From Streptomyces sp. col6 (GTDB lineage Bacteria > Actinomycetota > Actinomycetes > Streptomycetales > Streptomycetaceae), in assembly GCF_008042035.1 (NCBI RefSeq), contig NZ_RDBL01000029.1, positions 309,615 to 364,014 of the forward strand: DNA of 54,400 bases. Direction: 5' to 3'. The notes under the pieces are model-generated. The model was not told where the DNA came from and made no database searches. It saw only the letters and a program-made list of their open reading frames with translations. A program made the translations under genes and the position numbers. Shown in pieces: positions 41,470-49,131 of this stretch (positions are counted from its first letter, which is position 1; each line of letters opens with the position of its first letter).

Positions 41470-42081
41470 TTACGGGGAAGACTGAGGTCGGTCCGGGCGT
41501 GACCGGTGCCATCGGCGCAGCAGCCCGTCCGGTACCTCCTCGGCCGTGAGCGCGTAGATCAGGTGGTCCCGCCAGGCCCCGTCGATGTGCAGATAACGCG
41601 GGCGCAGCCCCTCCTCGCGGAATCCGAGTTTCTCCACGACCCGCCGGCTCGGCCCGTTCTCGGGACGAATGCACACCTCGATGCGGTGGAGTCCGACCAC
41701 CTGGAAGCAGTGGTCGACGGCGAGCGCGACAGCGGTCGGCATCACCCCGCGTCCGGCCACCTCCCGGTCCACCCAGTAGCCGACGTGCCCCGAGCACATC
41801 GAACCCCAGGTCACCCCGGCGACGGTCAGCTGGCCGACGAGCCGGCCCCGGTACTCGATGGCGAACGGCAGCATCCGGCCGGCGTTGGCCTCGGAGCGCA
41901 GGTGCCTGATCATCTGGCGGTACGTGGGCCGCTGGGCGACCGGGCCGCCCGGGGCCGGCGGGGGGACCGTCGCCTCCCAGGGGCGCAGCCAGTCCCGGTT
42001 GCGGCGGTTGACCTCGCGCCACTCGCGCTGGTCGCGCAGCTTGATGGGCCGGAGGGCGACGTCGCCGTCCGCCAGGATCAC
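41470..42081 (-). CDS. GNAT N-acetyltransferase, RimJ/RimL type
   Basis: 203 aa. The opening VALRPIKLRDQREWREVNRRNRDWLRPWEATVP is typical of RimJ/RimL-like acetyltransferases. The acetyl-CoA motif region is GHVGYWVDREVAGRGVMPTAVALAVDHCFQVVGLHRIEVCIRPENGPSRRVVEKLGFREEG. These enzymes acetylate protein N-termini, including ribosomal proteins. The actual target is unknown. The start is GTG at 42081; a short upstream extension cannot be excluded. It lies 17 bp after the mog-like gene in the molybdopterin/cell-division cluster. Confidence 0.92.
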   Translation of the reverse strand: MILADGDVALRPIKLRDQREWREVNRRNRDWLRPWEATVPPPAPGGPVAQRPTYRQMIRHLRSEANAGRMLPFAIEYRGRLVGQLTVAGVTWGSMCSGHVGYWVDREVAGRGVMPTAVALAVDHCFQVVGLHRIEVCIRPENGPSRRVVEKLGFREEGLRPRYLHIDGAWRDHLIYALTAEEVPDGLLRRWHRSRPDRPQSSP

Positions 42082-42098
42082 CGGCCAGGTCGGGACGT

Positions 42099-42608
42099 TC
42101 AGCTCGGGCTCCCGGGTCGGGGGTGGTCGCCGCCGCGCAGCTGGTCCACGGCGTGCACGAGCAACCGGTCCAGGACGGCGAGCCCGTCGCGCACCCCGCC
42201 GGTCGAACCGGGGAGGTTGACGATCAGGGTGCGGCCGGCCACACCCGCCAGACCGCGCGAGAGCGCGGCGGTGGGGACCTTGTCGCGGCCCTCGGCCCGG
42301 ATCGCCTCGGGGATGCCGGGGACCTCGTGGTCCAGGACGCGTCGGGTGGCCTCGGGGGTGCGGTCGGTGGGTGAGATGCCCGTACCGCCGGTGGTGACGA
42401 CCACGTCGTACGCGGCGGCCACCCCGTCCCGCAGGGCCTGTTCGACCGGGTCCCCGTCGGGGACGACCCGGGGGCCGTCGACGGTGAAGCCGAGCCCGGT
42501 CAGCGCCTCGGCGATCAGCGGCCCGCCCTTGTCGGCGTAGACCCCGGCGGATGCCCGGTTCGACGCGGTGACGACAAGGGCGCGGTACGGGGGCTGTGTG
42601 GCGCTCAC
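42099..42608 (-). CDS. mog: MoaB/Mog-family molybdopterin adenylyltransferase-like protein
   Basis: 169 aa. The MoCF domain motif is VVTTGGTGISPTDRTPEA (about 70-87), followed by PGIPEAIRAEG and the glycine-rich IVNLPGSTGGVRDGL. These form the molybdopterin-binding pocket of MogA/MoaB and MoeA domain 3. Mog adenylylates molybdopterin before metal insertion by MoeA. The GTG at 42608 overlaps the moaC stop by 4 nt (GTGA). Mog versus MoaB cannot be separated by eye. Confidence 0.9.
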   Translation of the reverse strand: MSATQPPYRALVVTASNRASAGVYADKGGPLIAEALTGLGFTVDGPRVVPDGDPVEQALRDGVAAAYDVVVTTGGTGISPTDRTPEATRRVLDHEVPGIPEAIRAEGRDKVPTAALSRGLAGVAGRTLIVNLPGSTGGVRDGLAVLDRLLVHAVDQLRGGDHPRPGSPS

Positions 42609-43105
42609 GCGTCGGCCCCGGTTCCGTGGGCGCGCACGTAGTCGCCGGACTTGCCGCCCGACTTGGCCTCGACCCGGACGTCGGTGATGACCGCTGCCTT
42701 GTCGACGGCCTTGACCATGTCGACGACGGTGAGCGCGGCGACGGAGACGGCGGTCAGGGCCTCCATCTCGACGCCCGTGCGGTCGGTGGTCTTCACGGTG
42801 GCGGTGATCTCCACGGCGTCGTCGGCCACACTCAGCTCGACCCCGACGCCGGAGACGGCGAGGGGGTGGCAGAGGGGGATCAGGTCCGGGGTGCGCTTGG
42901 CGCCCATGATTCCGGCGATCCGCGCGGTGGCGAGGGCGTCGCCCTTGGGAACCCCCTCGCCCCGGAGCAGTTCGACGACACGCGGCGACACGAGGACCCG
43001 GCCGCTGGCGCGGGCGACGCGCGCGGTGACGTCCTTCCCGGAGACGTCGACCATGCGGGCGGCGCCCGCCTCGTCGATGTGCGTCAGCCTGTTCTGCGTA
43101 CTCAA
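42605..43105 (-). CDS. moaC: Cyclic pyranopterin monophosphate synthase MoaC
   Basis: 166 aa with the invariant MoaC core GVPKGDALATARIAGIMGAKRTPDLIPLCHPL (Lys54, Lys70, His80) and the active-site pair in TVVDMVKAVDK (Asp129, Lys132). It converts 3',8-cyclo-7,8-dihydro-GTP to cyclic pyranopterin monophosphate in molybdenum cofactor synthesis. The start is TTG at 43105, giving MSTQNRLTHIDEAGAARMVDV as in relatives; a GGAG lies 5 nt upstream and no ATG/GTG fits. It is coupled to the mog-like gene by 4 nt and lies 122 bp downstream of moeA. Confidence 0.93.
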   Translation of the reverse strand: MSTQNRLTHIDEAGAARMVDVSGKDVTARVARASGRVLVSPRVVELLRGEGVPKGDALATARIAGIMGAKRTPDLIPLCHPLAVSGVGVELSVADDAVEITATVKTTDRTGVEMEALTAVSVAALTVVDMVKAVDKAAVITDVRVEAKSGGKSGDYVRAHGTGADA

Positions 43106-43227
43106 CTCACTCCGCCTAGCGGTAGGGCGCCGGATTCCCCGGTGCCGCACCGGGGCGCGGATCCGGGGGCCGGGGGGTGTCCCCCGGACGGCACAGCGGC
43201 AGACACCGTACCGCCACCGGGCCGCTG

Positions 43228-44538
43228 TCAGCGGAGCAGGACCACCTCGGTGTCGGTGCCGGGCTCGGCGGAGGTGACGTCCTCGCGCAGCACGATCAGC
43301 GCGTCCGCCCGCGCGAGCGCGGCGATCAGATGCGATCCGGAGCCGCCGACGGGTGTGACGGTGCCGGCCTCCGCGTCGTACGTACCGCGCAGGAACTGGC
43401 GCTTGCCGGCCGGCGAGGACAGGGCCTTGTCCGTGACGAGCACGGCCTTCACCGTGGGGCGGTCGACGGGGGGCAGCCCCATCAGGGCGCGGATCGCGGG
43501 GCGGACGAAAAGCTCGAAGGAGACATAGCTGGAGACCGGGTTCCCCGGCAGGGCGAGCAGCGGGGTGTGGTCGGGGCCGATGGAGCCGAAGCCCTGCGGT
43601 TTGCCCGGCTGCATGGCGAGCTTGCGGAAGTCGACCCCGGCGCCGGGCTCGTCCTCGTCGCCCACGGAGGACAGGGCCTCCTTGACCACGTCGTACGCGC
43701 CGACGCTGACGCCGCCCGTGGTGACGACGATGTCGGCGCGGATCAGCTGGTCCTCGATCGTGGAGCGCAGGGTCTCGGCGTCGTCGGCGACGGCACCGAC
43801 GCGGTAGGCGATGGCCCCGGCGTCCCGGGCGGCGGCGGTGAGCGCGAAGCTGTTGGAGTCGTAGATCCGGCCGGCGGTCAGCTCGCCGCCCGGCTGCACG
43901 AGTTCGCTGCCGGTGGAGAGCACGACGACGCGGGGGCGGGGCCGGACCTTGACGGTGGAGCGGCCGATCGCGGCGAGCAGTCCGATCTGCGGCGGCCCGA
44001 TCACCGTGCCCGCTTCGAGCGCCAGGTCGCCGGGGCGCACATCGCTGCCCCGGTCCCGGACATGGGCGCGGGCCTCGGCCGGGCGGTGGACCCGGACCTC
44101 GCCGCCGGCGCCCTCGGGGGCGTCGCTGTGGGCGCGCATCGCGGCGGCGGGTCCCTCGCCCGTACCGCCGTCGGTCCACTCGACTGGGACGACGGCCTCG
44201 GCGCCCTCCGGCAGCGGGGCGCCGGTCATGATGCGGGCGGCCTCGCCGGGGCCGACGCGCCGTCCGGCGCCGAGGCCGTCGTCGCCGGCCGCGACGTCAC
44301 CGATGACGGTGAGGACGGCGGGGAACTCCTCGGTGGCGCCCTCGACATCGGCGACGCGCACCGCGTAACCGTCCATCGAGCTGTTGTCGAAGGGCGGCAG
44401 GGCGACCTCCACCACGACGTCCTCGACCAGGACGCAGCCCTGGGCCTCGGGCAGTTGCAGCTCGATGGGTTCGAGCGGCTTCACCGCGGCGAGGATGTCT
44501 TCCAGGTGCTCGTCCACCGACCAGATCGTGCTGCTCAA
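43228..44538 (-). CDS. moeA: MoeA/gephyrin-like molybdotransferase (Glp)
   Basis: 436 aa. Domain 1 has the SMDGYAV motif (54-60), domain 3 has the MoCF motif VVTTGGVSVG and LPGNPVSS. The length matches bacterial MoeA, which inserts molybdate into adenylylated molybdopterin. In actinobacteria a homologue (Glp) was shown to join the divisome through GlpR/SepX, encoded here at 40208, so the gene may be Glp or MoeA or both. The start is TTG at 44538, giving the conserved SVDEHLEDILAAVKPLEPIEL. Its GAGGAG ribosome site lies inside the galU 3' end and the stop-to-start gap is 4 nt, so it is coupled to galU. Confidence 0.92.
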   Translation of the reverse strand: MSSTIWSVDEHLEDILAAVKPLEPIELQLPEAQGCVLVEDVVVEVALPPFDNSSMDGYAVRVADVEGATEEFPAVLTVIGDVAAGDDGLGAGRRVGPGEAARIMTGAPLPEGAEAVVPVEWTDGGTGEGPAAAMRAHSDAPEGAGGEVRVHRPAEARAHVRDRGSDVRPGDLALEAGTVIGPPQIGLLAAIGRSTVKVRPRPRVVVLSTGSELVQPGGELTAGRIYDSNSFALTAAARDAGAIAYRVGAVADDAETLRSTIEDQLIRADIVVTTGGVSVGAYDVVKEALSSVGDEDEPGAGVDFRKLAMQPGKPQGFGSIGPDHTPLLALPGNPVSSYVSFELFVRPAIRALMGLPPVDRPTVKAVLVTDKALSSPAGKRQFLRGTYDAEAGTVTPVGGSGSHLIAALARADALIVLREDVTSAEPGTDTEVVLLR

Positions 44539-44542
44539 CGTG

Positions 44543-45445
44543 CTACATCTCCTCGGTGACGTACCGGCGGAGCCAGCTGCGGAACTCCGGCCCCAGATCT
44601 TCACGTTCGCACGCGAGTCTGACAATGGCACGCAGATAGTCGCTGCGGTCGCCGGTGTCGTACCGGCGCCCCTTGAAAACGACGCCGTGCACGGGTCCGC
44701 CGGCCTTCTCGTCCTCGGCGAGCAGTTGCAGGGCGTCGGTCAGCTGGATCTCGTTGCCCCGGCCCGGCTCGGTCCGGCGCAGTATCCCGAACACCGCCGG
44801 GTCCAGCACATAGCGGCCGATCACGGCGAGGTTGCTGGGCGCGTCGGCGGGTTCCGGCTTCTCGACCAGGCCGGTGACGCGTACGACGTCGCCCTCACCG
44901 GTGGGCTCGACGGCCGCGCAGCCGTACTGGTGGATCATCGCGGACGGGACCTCCATGAGCGCGATGACGCTGCCGCCCTCGCGCTCCTGGACCTCGGTCA
45001 TCCGGGACAGAAGCGGGTCGCGGGGGTCGATGAGGTCGTCGCCGAGGAGTACGGCGAAGGGCTCGTCGCCGATGTGCGGCGCGGCGCACAGCACGGCGTG
45101 GCCCAGGCCCCGGGGGTCGCCCTGGCGGACGTAGTGCATGGTGGCGAGGTCGCTGGACTCGCGGACCATGCGCAGCCGGTCGGCGTCGCCCTTGCGGGTC
45201 AGGGCGCTCTCCAGCTCGTAGTTCCGGTCGAAGTGGTCCTCCAGGGGACGCTTGTTGCGGCCGGTGACCATCAGGACGTCGTGCAGCCCGGCGGCCACCG
45301 CTTCCTCGACGACGTACTGGATGGCAGGCTTGTCGACGACCGGCAGCATCTCCTTGGGGGTGGCCTTGGTGGCCGGCAGGAAGCGGGTGCCGAGGCCCGC
45401 CGCCGGGATGACGGCCTTGCTGATCCTGGAGTTCGACTGGGTCAT
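44543..45445 (-). CDS. galU: UTP-glucose-1-phosphate uridylyltransferase
   Basis: 300 aa. It has the nucleotide-binding signature AAGLGTRFLPATKATPKEMLPV (15-36), VVDKPAIQYVVEEA, the LLGDDLID motif, and VEKP with GRYVL. These are all GalU hallmarks. It makes UDP-glucose for glycans and exopolysaccharide. The ATG at 45445 begins MTQSNSRISKAVIP. Its stop is 4 nt before the moeA TTG and its end provides the moeA ribosome site, so it heads the galU-moeA-moaC-mog-rimJ-sepX run. It is divergent from the 5-FTHF cyclo-ligase gene. Confidence 0.94.
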   Translation of the reverse strand: MTQSNSRISKAVIPAAGLGTRFLPATKATPKEMLPVVDKPAIQYVVEEAVAAGLHDVLMVTGRNKRPLEDHFDRNYELESALTRKGDADRLRMVRESSDLATMHYVRQGDPRGLGHAVLCAAPHIGDEPFAVLLGDDLIDPRDPLLSRMTEVQEREGGSVIALMEVPSAMIHQYGCAAVEPTGEGDVVRVTGLVEKPEPADAPSNLAVIGRYVLDPAVFGILRRTEPGRGNEIQLTDALQLLAEDEKAGGPVHGVVFKGRRYDTGDRSDYLRAIVRLACEREDLGPEFRSWLRRYVTEEM

Positions 45446-45540
45446 GCGCTGAACCTTAACGGGGCCACATGGGCGGAAGATGAGCCTCCGGTTAACTTTG
45501 TCCTCATATAGACGTGTACGAGAGGCCGGTAGGTACCCCG

Positions 45541-46158
45541 TTGAACACCGACATGTCCGCAAAGGCGCTGCTGCGGCGTGAACTGCTCGCCGCGCGTCGG
45601 CTCCTGACGGATCATGACGTCGAACGGGCCGCCGCGGTTCTCGCCCGTCACGCGCTGGCCCTCCCGGAGCTGAGCGGGGCCCGTACCGTCGCCGCGTACG
45701 TCTCGGTGGGGCGCGAACCGGGCACCCGCGCGCTGCTGGACGCGCTGCGCACGCGGGGCGTACGGGTGCTGCTGCCTGTCCTCCTGGCCGACAACGACCT
45801 GGACTGGGCGGTGTACGAGGGTGCCGAAGGCCTGGTGAAGGCGGGGCGCGGGCTGCTCGAACCGGTCGGTGAGCGGCTGGGTCCCGGTGCCGTGCTGGAG
45901 GCGGACGCGGTGCTGCTGCCCGGTCTCGCGGTGGACGCCCGCGGCATGCGTCTCGGACGCGGCGGCGGCAGTTACGACCGGGTGCTGGCCCGCCTGACGG
46001 CCGCCGGGGCCGTACCCGCGCTGATCGTCCTGCTGTACGCGGACGAGGTGACCGAGCGGGTCCCGGCGGAGCCGCACGACTTCCCCGTGCACGCGGTGGT
46101 CACACCACAAGGCCCCCGGCGCTTCGGCGTGAGCCGAAGCACCGGGGGCCCGCGGTGA
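45541..46158 (+). CDS. 5-formyltetrahydrofolate cyclo-ligase
   Basis: About 205 aa with the N-terminal ALLRRELLAARRLLTDHDVERAA (basic ATP-binding start) and the hallmark LPGLAVDARGMRLGRGGGSYDRVLARL (GxxLGxGxGxYDR, the ATP/folate loop). It converts 5-formyl-THF to 5,10-methenyl-THF. The start is uncertain. TTG 45541 has a GGTAGG site 7 nt upstream, and GTG 45514 and ATG 45553 are alternatives. A terminator hairpin lies inside its last codons, and it is convergent with the penicillin acylase (4 bp between stops). Confidence 0.88.
   Translation: MNTDMSAKALLRRELLAARRLLTDHDVERAAAVLARHALALPELSGARTVAAYVSVGREPGTRALLDALRTRGVRVLLPVLLADNDLDWAVYEGAEGLVKAGRGLLEPVGERLGPGAVLEADAVLLPGLAVDARGMRLGRGGGSYDRVLARLTAAGAVPALIVLLYADEVTERVPAEPHDFPVHAVVTPQGPRRFGVSRSTGGPR
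46111..46150 (+). terminator. Terminator inside the 3' end of the cyclo-ligase gene
   Basis: GGCCCCCGGCGCTTCGGC (46111-46128) pairs with GCCGAAGCACCGGGGGCC (46133-46150) at 17 of 18 positions around GTGA. It therefore overlaps coding sequence, and since the next gene is convergent it can work for both. Confidence 0.7.
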
Positions 46159-46162
46159 GCGC

Positions 46163-48916
46163 CTACGGCTTCAGGGTCAGCGTGTCCGTCGTCGACCCGG
46201 CCACGGCGTTCGTGCCGTAGGACCAGGGCAGCAGCTCGCCGTTGACCCACTTGTCGGTCTGGTCCGTGTAGTGCGCGCTGAACGCGTGCCCGGAGGCGCC
46301 GGTGAGGTTGATCCAGCGGGACTTGTCCCAGTCCCCCACGTTGACGACCATCCGCATCGACGGCACCCAGACCACCTCGTAGCCGCCGGCCGCGTTCCAG
46401 CCGGTGGCGTCCACCGCGGCCTCGCCGCCGCCGAGGTTCCAGGGGCCGCGGTTCAGGACCCTCTGGAGGAGTCCGGGGCCCTCGGTGCCGAGGGTCTGGT
46501 TCTTCAGGGTCAGCTGGTGCAGCCGGCCCCAGTTCCAGGTGGTGATGTCCTTGCCGAGCTTGGCCGTCAGCTCCCAGCGCGCGTCCTCCATGGCGCGGGC
46601 GAACAGCTCGTCGCGGGTCTCGGTCGCCTTGTCCTTGCGGCCCTTGGGCGACTTCCACCAGTCGCTGTCCGGCTTGTCCATGAGGTTCGCGACGACCTGG
46701 TACCAGCGGTCGCCGCCGTCCGGCTGCGCGGAGTCCGGGGAGCGCTGGCCGCACTCGCGCACCAGCCGGTCCTGCTCGTCGACCGGGCCGGAGCTCTTGG
46801 CCGGGCGGACGTTCAGGCACTCGCCCTCGACGCGCATCTCCTTGGGCAGCTTGTCGCCGAAGGCCAGCTTGAGGATGTTGCGCCAGACGCCGTTGAAGTA
46901 CGCGGCGGCGGCCGAGTCGGCCTCCTGGGTGTAGTCCCAGCCCTCCAGCAGCTTCTGCGCCTGGCGGACGTCCTTGTCGGAGACGTTGATCTTCAGCAGC
47001 TCGGGCACCAGCAGCGCGGCGATCTCGCTGGTGTTGTCCATCTGCATCTTCTGCATGTCTTCGGTCGAGATCTTGCCGCCGCCCTTGATCTTCGACTGGA
47101 TGAGGTCGTTGATCCGCTGGCTGCGGCTGCCGTAGCCCCAGTCCTTGGTGAGCAGGTACGGGTAGTCGTCCTCGTCGATCACGGCCTGGTTGGCGGTGAC
47201 GATGTAGCCGCGCTTCGGGTTGTACTCGTAGGGCAGCTCGTCGAACGGGATCGGGTCCTTCCTCCAGCCGTACGCCGAGGACCAGCCGGGGCTGGGCGTC
47301 GTGCCGTCGCCCTGCTTGCGGACCGGGATCTTTCCGGGGGCCTGGTAGCCGATATTGCCCTTGGTGTCGGCATAGATGAGGTTCTGCGAGGGAACCTCGA
47401 AGTGCTCGGACGCCTTGCGGAAGGTCGTGAAGTCCTTGGCGCGGTTCAGCTCGAAGACGGCGTCCATGGAGTGGCCGGGCTCCAGCGCGGTCCACTTCAG
47501 GGCGACGGCGTAACCGTCGGCGCGGTCCGGGGCGGAGTTGGCGACGGGAGCCTTCTGGCCGACCTTCTCCAGTTCGGCGCTGCGGTCGGAGACCAGCGGG
47601 CCGTTGTTGGTCTCGCGGACGGTGATGTGCCGGTCCTTGCCGCCGGCGACCTTGATGGTCTCCTCACGGGTGGTGAACGGCTTGGTCTTCCCGTCGTACA
47701 GGTAGCCGTCGCCGGAGACCTTCTCCAGGAAGAGGTCGGTGACGTCGGCGCCCAGGTTGGTGAAGCCCCAGGCGATGTCCTGGTTGTGGCCGATGATCAC
47801 ACCGGGCATGCCGGAGAAGGTGTAGCCGGCGGTGTCGTACTTGCAGGTTTCGGAGACCTGCCGGCAGTGAAGGCCCATCTGGTACCAGAGGGACGGCAGC
47901 ATCGGCGCCAGGTGCGGGTCGTTGGCGAGCAGTGGCTTGTTGGTGGTCGTGTACTTGCCGGCGACCACCCAGGAGTTCGAGCCGATGCCGGTGCCGTTCG
48001 GGCCGAGCAGCGCGGGGATCTCGTCGAGGGTGTCGGAGAGCGCGCCGAGCTGCGTGTTCAGGCCCTCGGTGGCACCCGCCACGGTGTTCGCGCCGCTGCC
48101 GTCGGAGTCGGTCGCCGCGGGATCGAACTTGCCGGTGACCGAGGAGATCGCGCCCTCGGTGACGATCGGCTGATGCTTGTCGTACGGGTACTCCGGGTAG
48201 AGCTGCTCGATCTGGCCGGCGTCGAGCCGGCTCGTCATCAGCGAGCGGTCGATCTCGTCCTGCATGTTGCCGCGCAGGTCCCAGGCCATCGCCTTCAGCC
48301 AGGCCACCGAGTCGACCGGGGTCCACTCCGACGGCTTGTAGTCGTTGGTGAAGCCGAGGGCGGCGTACTCGACGGAGATGTCCTTGCCGTCGCGCCCCTT
48401 GAGGTAGGCGTTCACGCCGTCCGCGTACGCCTGGAGGTTCTTCTTCGTCTCGTCGGACAGGACGGTGTCGTACTCCTCCTGTGCGACCTTGCGCCAGCCG
48501 AGCGTGCGCAGGAAGGAGTCCGTCTCGACCTGGCCGGAGCCGAACATCTCGGAGAGCCGGCCGGCCGTCAGGTGGCGGCGGACGTCCATCTCCCAGAATC
48601 GGTCCTGCGCCTGGACGAAGCCCTGGGCGCGGAACAGGTCGGCGTCGGAGTCCGCGTAGATCTGCGGGATTCCGTAGCCGTCGCGCTTGACCTCGACGTT
48701 GCCGGAGAGGCCGTCGATGTGGATGGTCCCGTTCGTCTGCGGGTAGGAGGCGCGCACGGTGGATACGGACCAGTACGTTCCGTAACCGATACCCGCGACG
48801 AGCGCCAGCACCAGGACGATCAGGAGCAGGCGGGCGCGGCGCCCCTTCTTCTTCTTGCGCGGCCCGCCACCGGCGGTACCGGTGGATCCGGAAGAGGCGG
48901 TTGTTGTGGCGGGCAT
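46163..48916 (-). CDS. Penicillin acylase family protein (Ntn hydrolase)
   Basis: 917 aa. A Lys/Arg-rich N-terminus (GGPRKKKKGRRARLLLIVLVLALVAGIGYG) gives one signal-anchor helix, so it is membrane-bound or exported. The A-chain-like region has RDGYGIPQIYADSDADLFRAQGFVQAQDRFWEMD. The autocatalytic site is GIGSNSWVVAG with the N-terminal Ser313 of the mature B chain and Asn314. Family members hydrolyse amide bonds in beta-lactams, acyl-homoserine lactones and other N-acyl compounds; the substrate is unknown. The ATG at 48916 has AAGGA upstream. It is a stand-alone gene. Confidence 0.93.
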   Translation of the reverse strand: MPATTTASSGSTGTAGGGPRKKKKGRRARLLLIVLVLALVAGIGYGTYWSVSTVRASYPQTNGTIHIDGLSGNVEVKRDGYGIPQIYADSDADLFRAQGFVQAQDRFWEMDVRRHLTAGRLSEMFGSGQVETDSFLRTLGWRKVAQEEYDTVLSDETKKNLQAYADGVNAYLKGRDGKDISVEYAALGFTNDYKPSEWTPVDSVAWLKAMAWDLRGNMQDEIDRSLMTSRLDAGQIEQLYPEYPYDKHQPIVTEGAISSVTGKFDPAATDSDGSGANTVAGATEGLNTQLGALSDTLDEIPALLGPNGTGIGSNSWVVAGKYTTTNKPLLANDPHLAPMLPSLWYQMGLHCRQVSETCKYDTAGYTFSGMPGVIIGHNQDIAWGFTNLGADVTDLFLEKVSGDGYLYDGKTKPFTTREETIKVAGGKDRHITVRETNNGPLVSDRSAELEKVGQKAPVANSAPDRADGYAVALKWTALEPGHSMDAVFELNRAKDFTTFRKASEHFEVPSQNLIYADTKGNIGYQAPGKIPVRKQGDGTTPSPGWSSAYGWRKDPIPFDELPYEYNPKRGYIVTANQAVIDEDDYPYLLTKDWGYGSRSQRINDLIQSKIKGGGKISTEDMQKMQMDNTSEIAALLVPELLKINVSDKDVRQAQKLLEGWDYTQEADSAAAAYFNGVWRNILKLAFGDKLPKEMRVEGECLNVRPAKSSGPVDEQDRLVRECGQRSPDSAQPDGGDRWYQVVANLMDKPDSDWWKSPKGRKDKATETRDELFARAMEDARWELTAKLGKDITTWNWGRLHQLTLKNQTLGTEGPGLLQRVLNRGPWNLGGGEAAVDATGWNAAGGYEVVWVPSMRMVVNVGDWDKSRWINLTGASGHAFSAHYTDQTDKWVNGELLPWSYGTNAVAGSTTDTLTLKP

Positions 48917-49131
48917 CGCTGTCCTTCGAGGGCAGGGCGGTCCTGGGAGTGCAGGAGCAACCATAGGCGCAGCGCGCAGGACACTCGGACGCGGTATCAG
49001 GATGGCTCGAATTGCGTAGCGATCGTACGAATACTCGAACGCATCAAGAAAACGTTAAAGATTAGGTAAGGTAACGAAGTACCGGCCGCCGGAAGACGAT
49101 CCGGCAGGCGTACGCAGGGAAGGACCGGCCA

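Noticed and set aside
49055..49080. Half of a DmdR1/IdeR iron box (TTAGGTAAGG) before the antiporter
   Set aside because: Only one half-site matches; the second half does not, and the gene is not iron-related.
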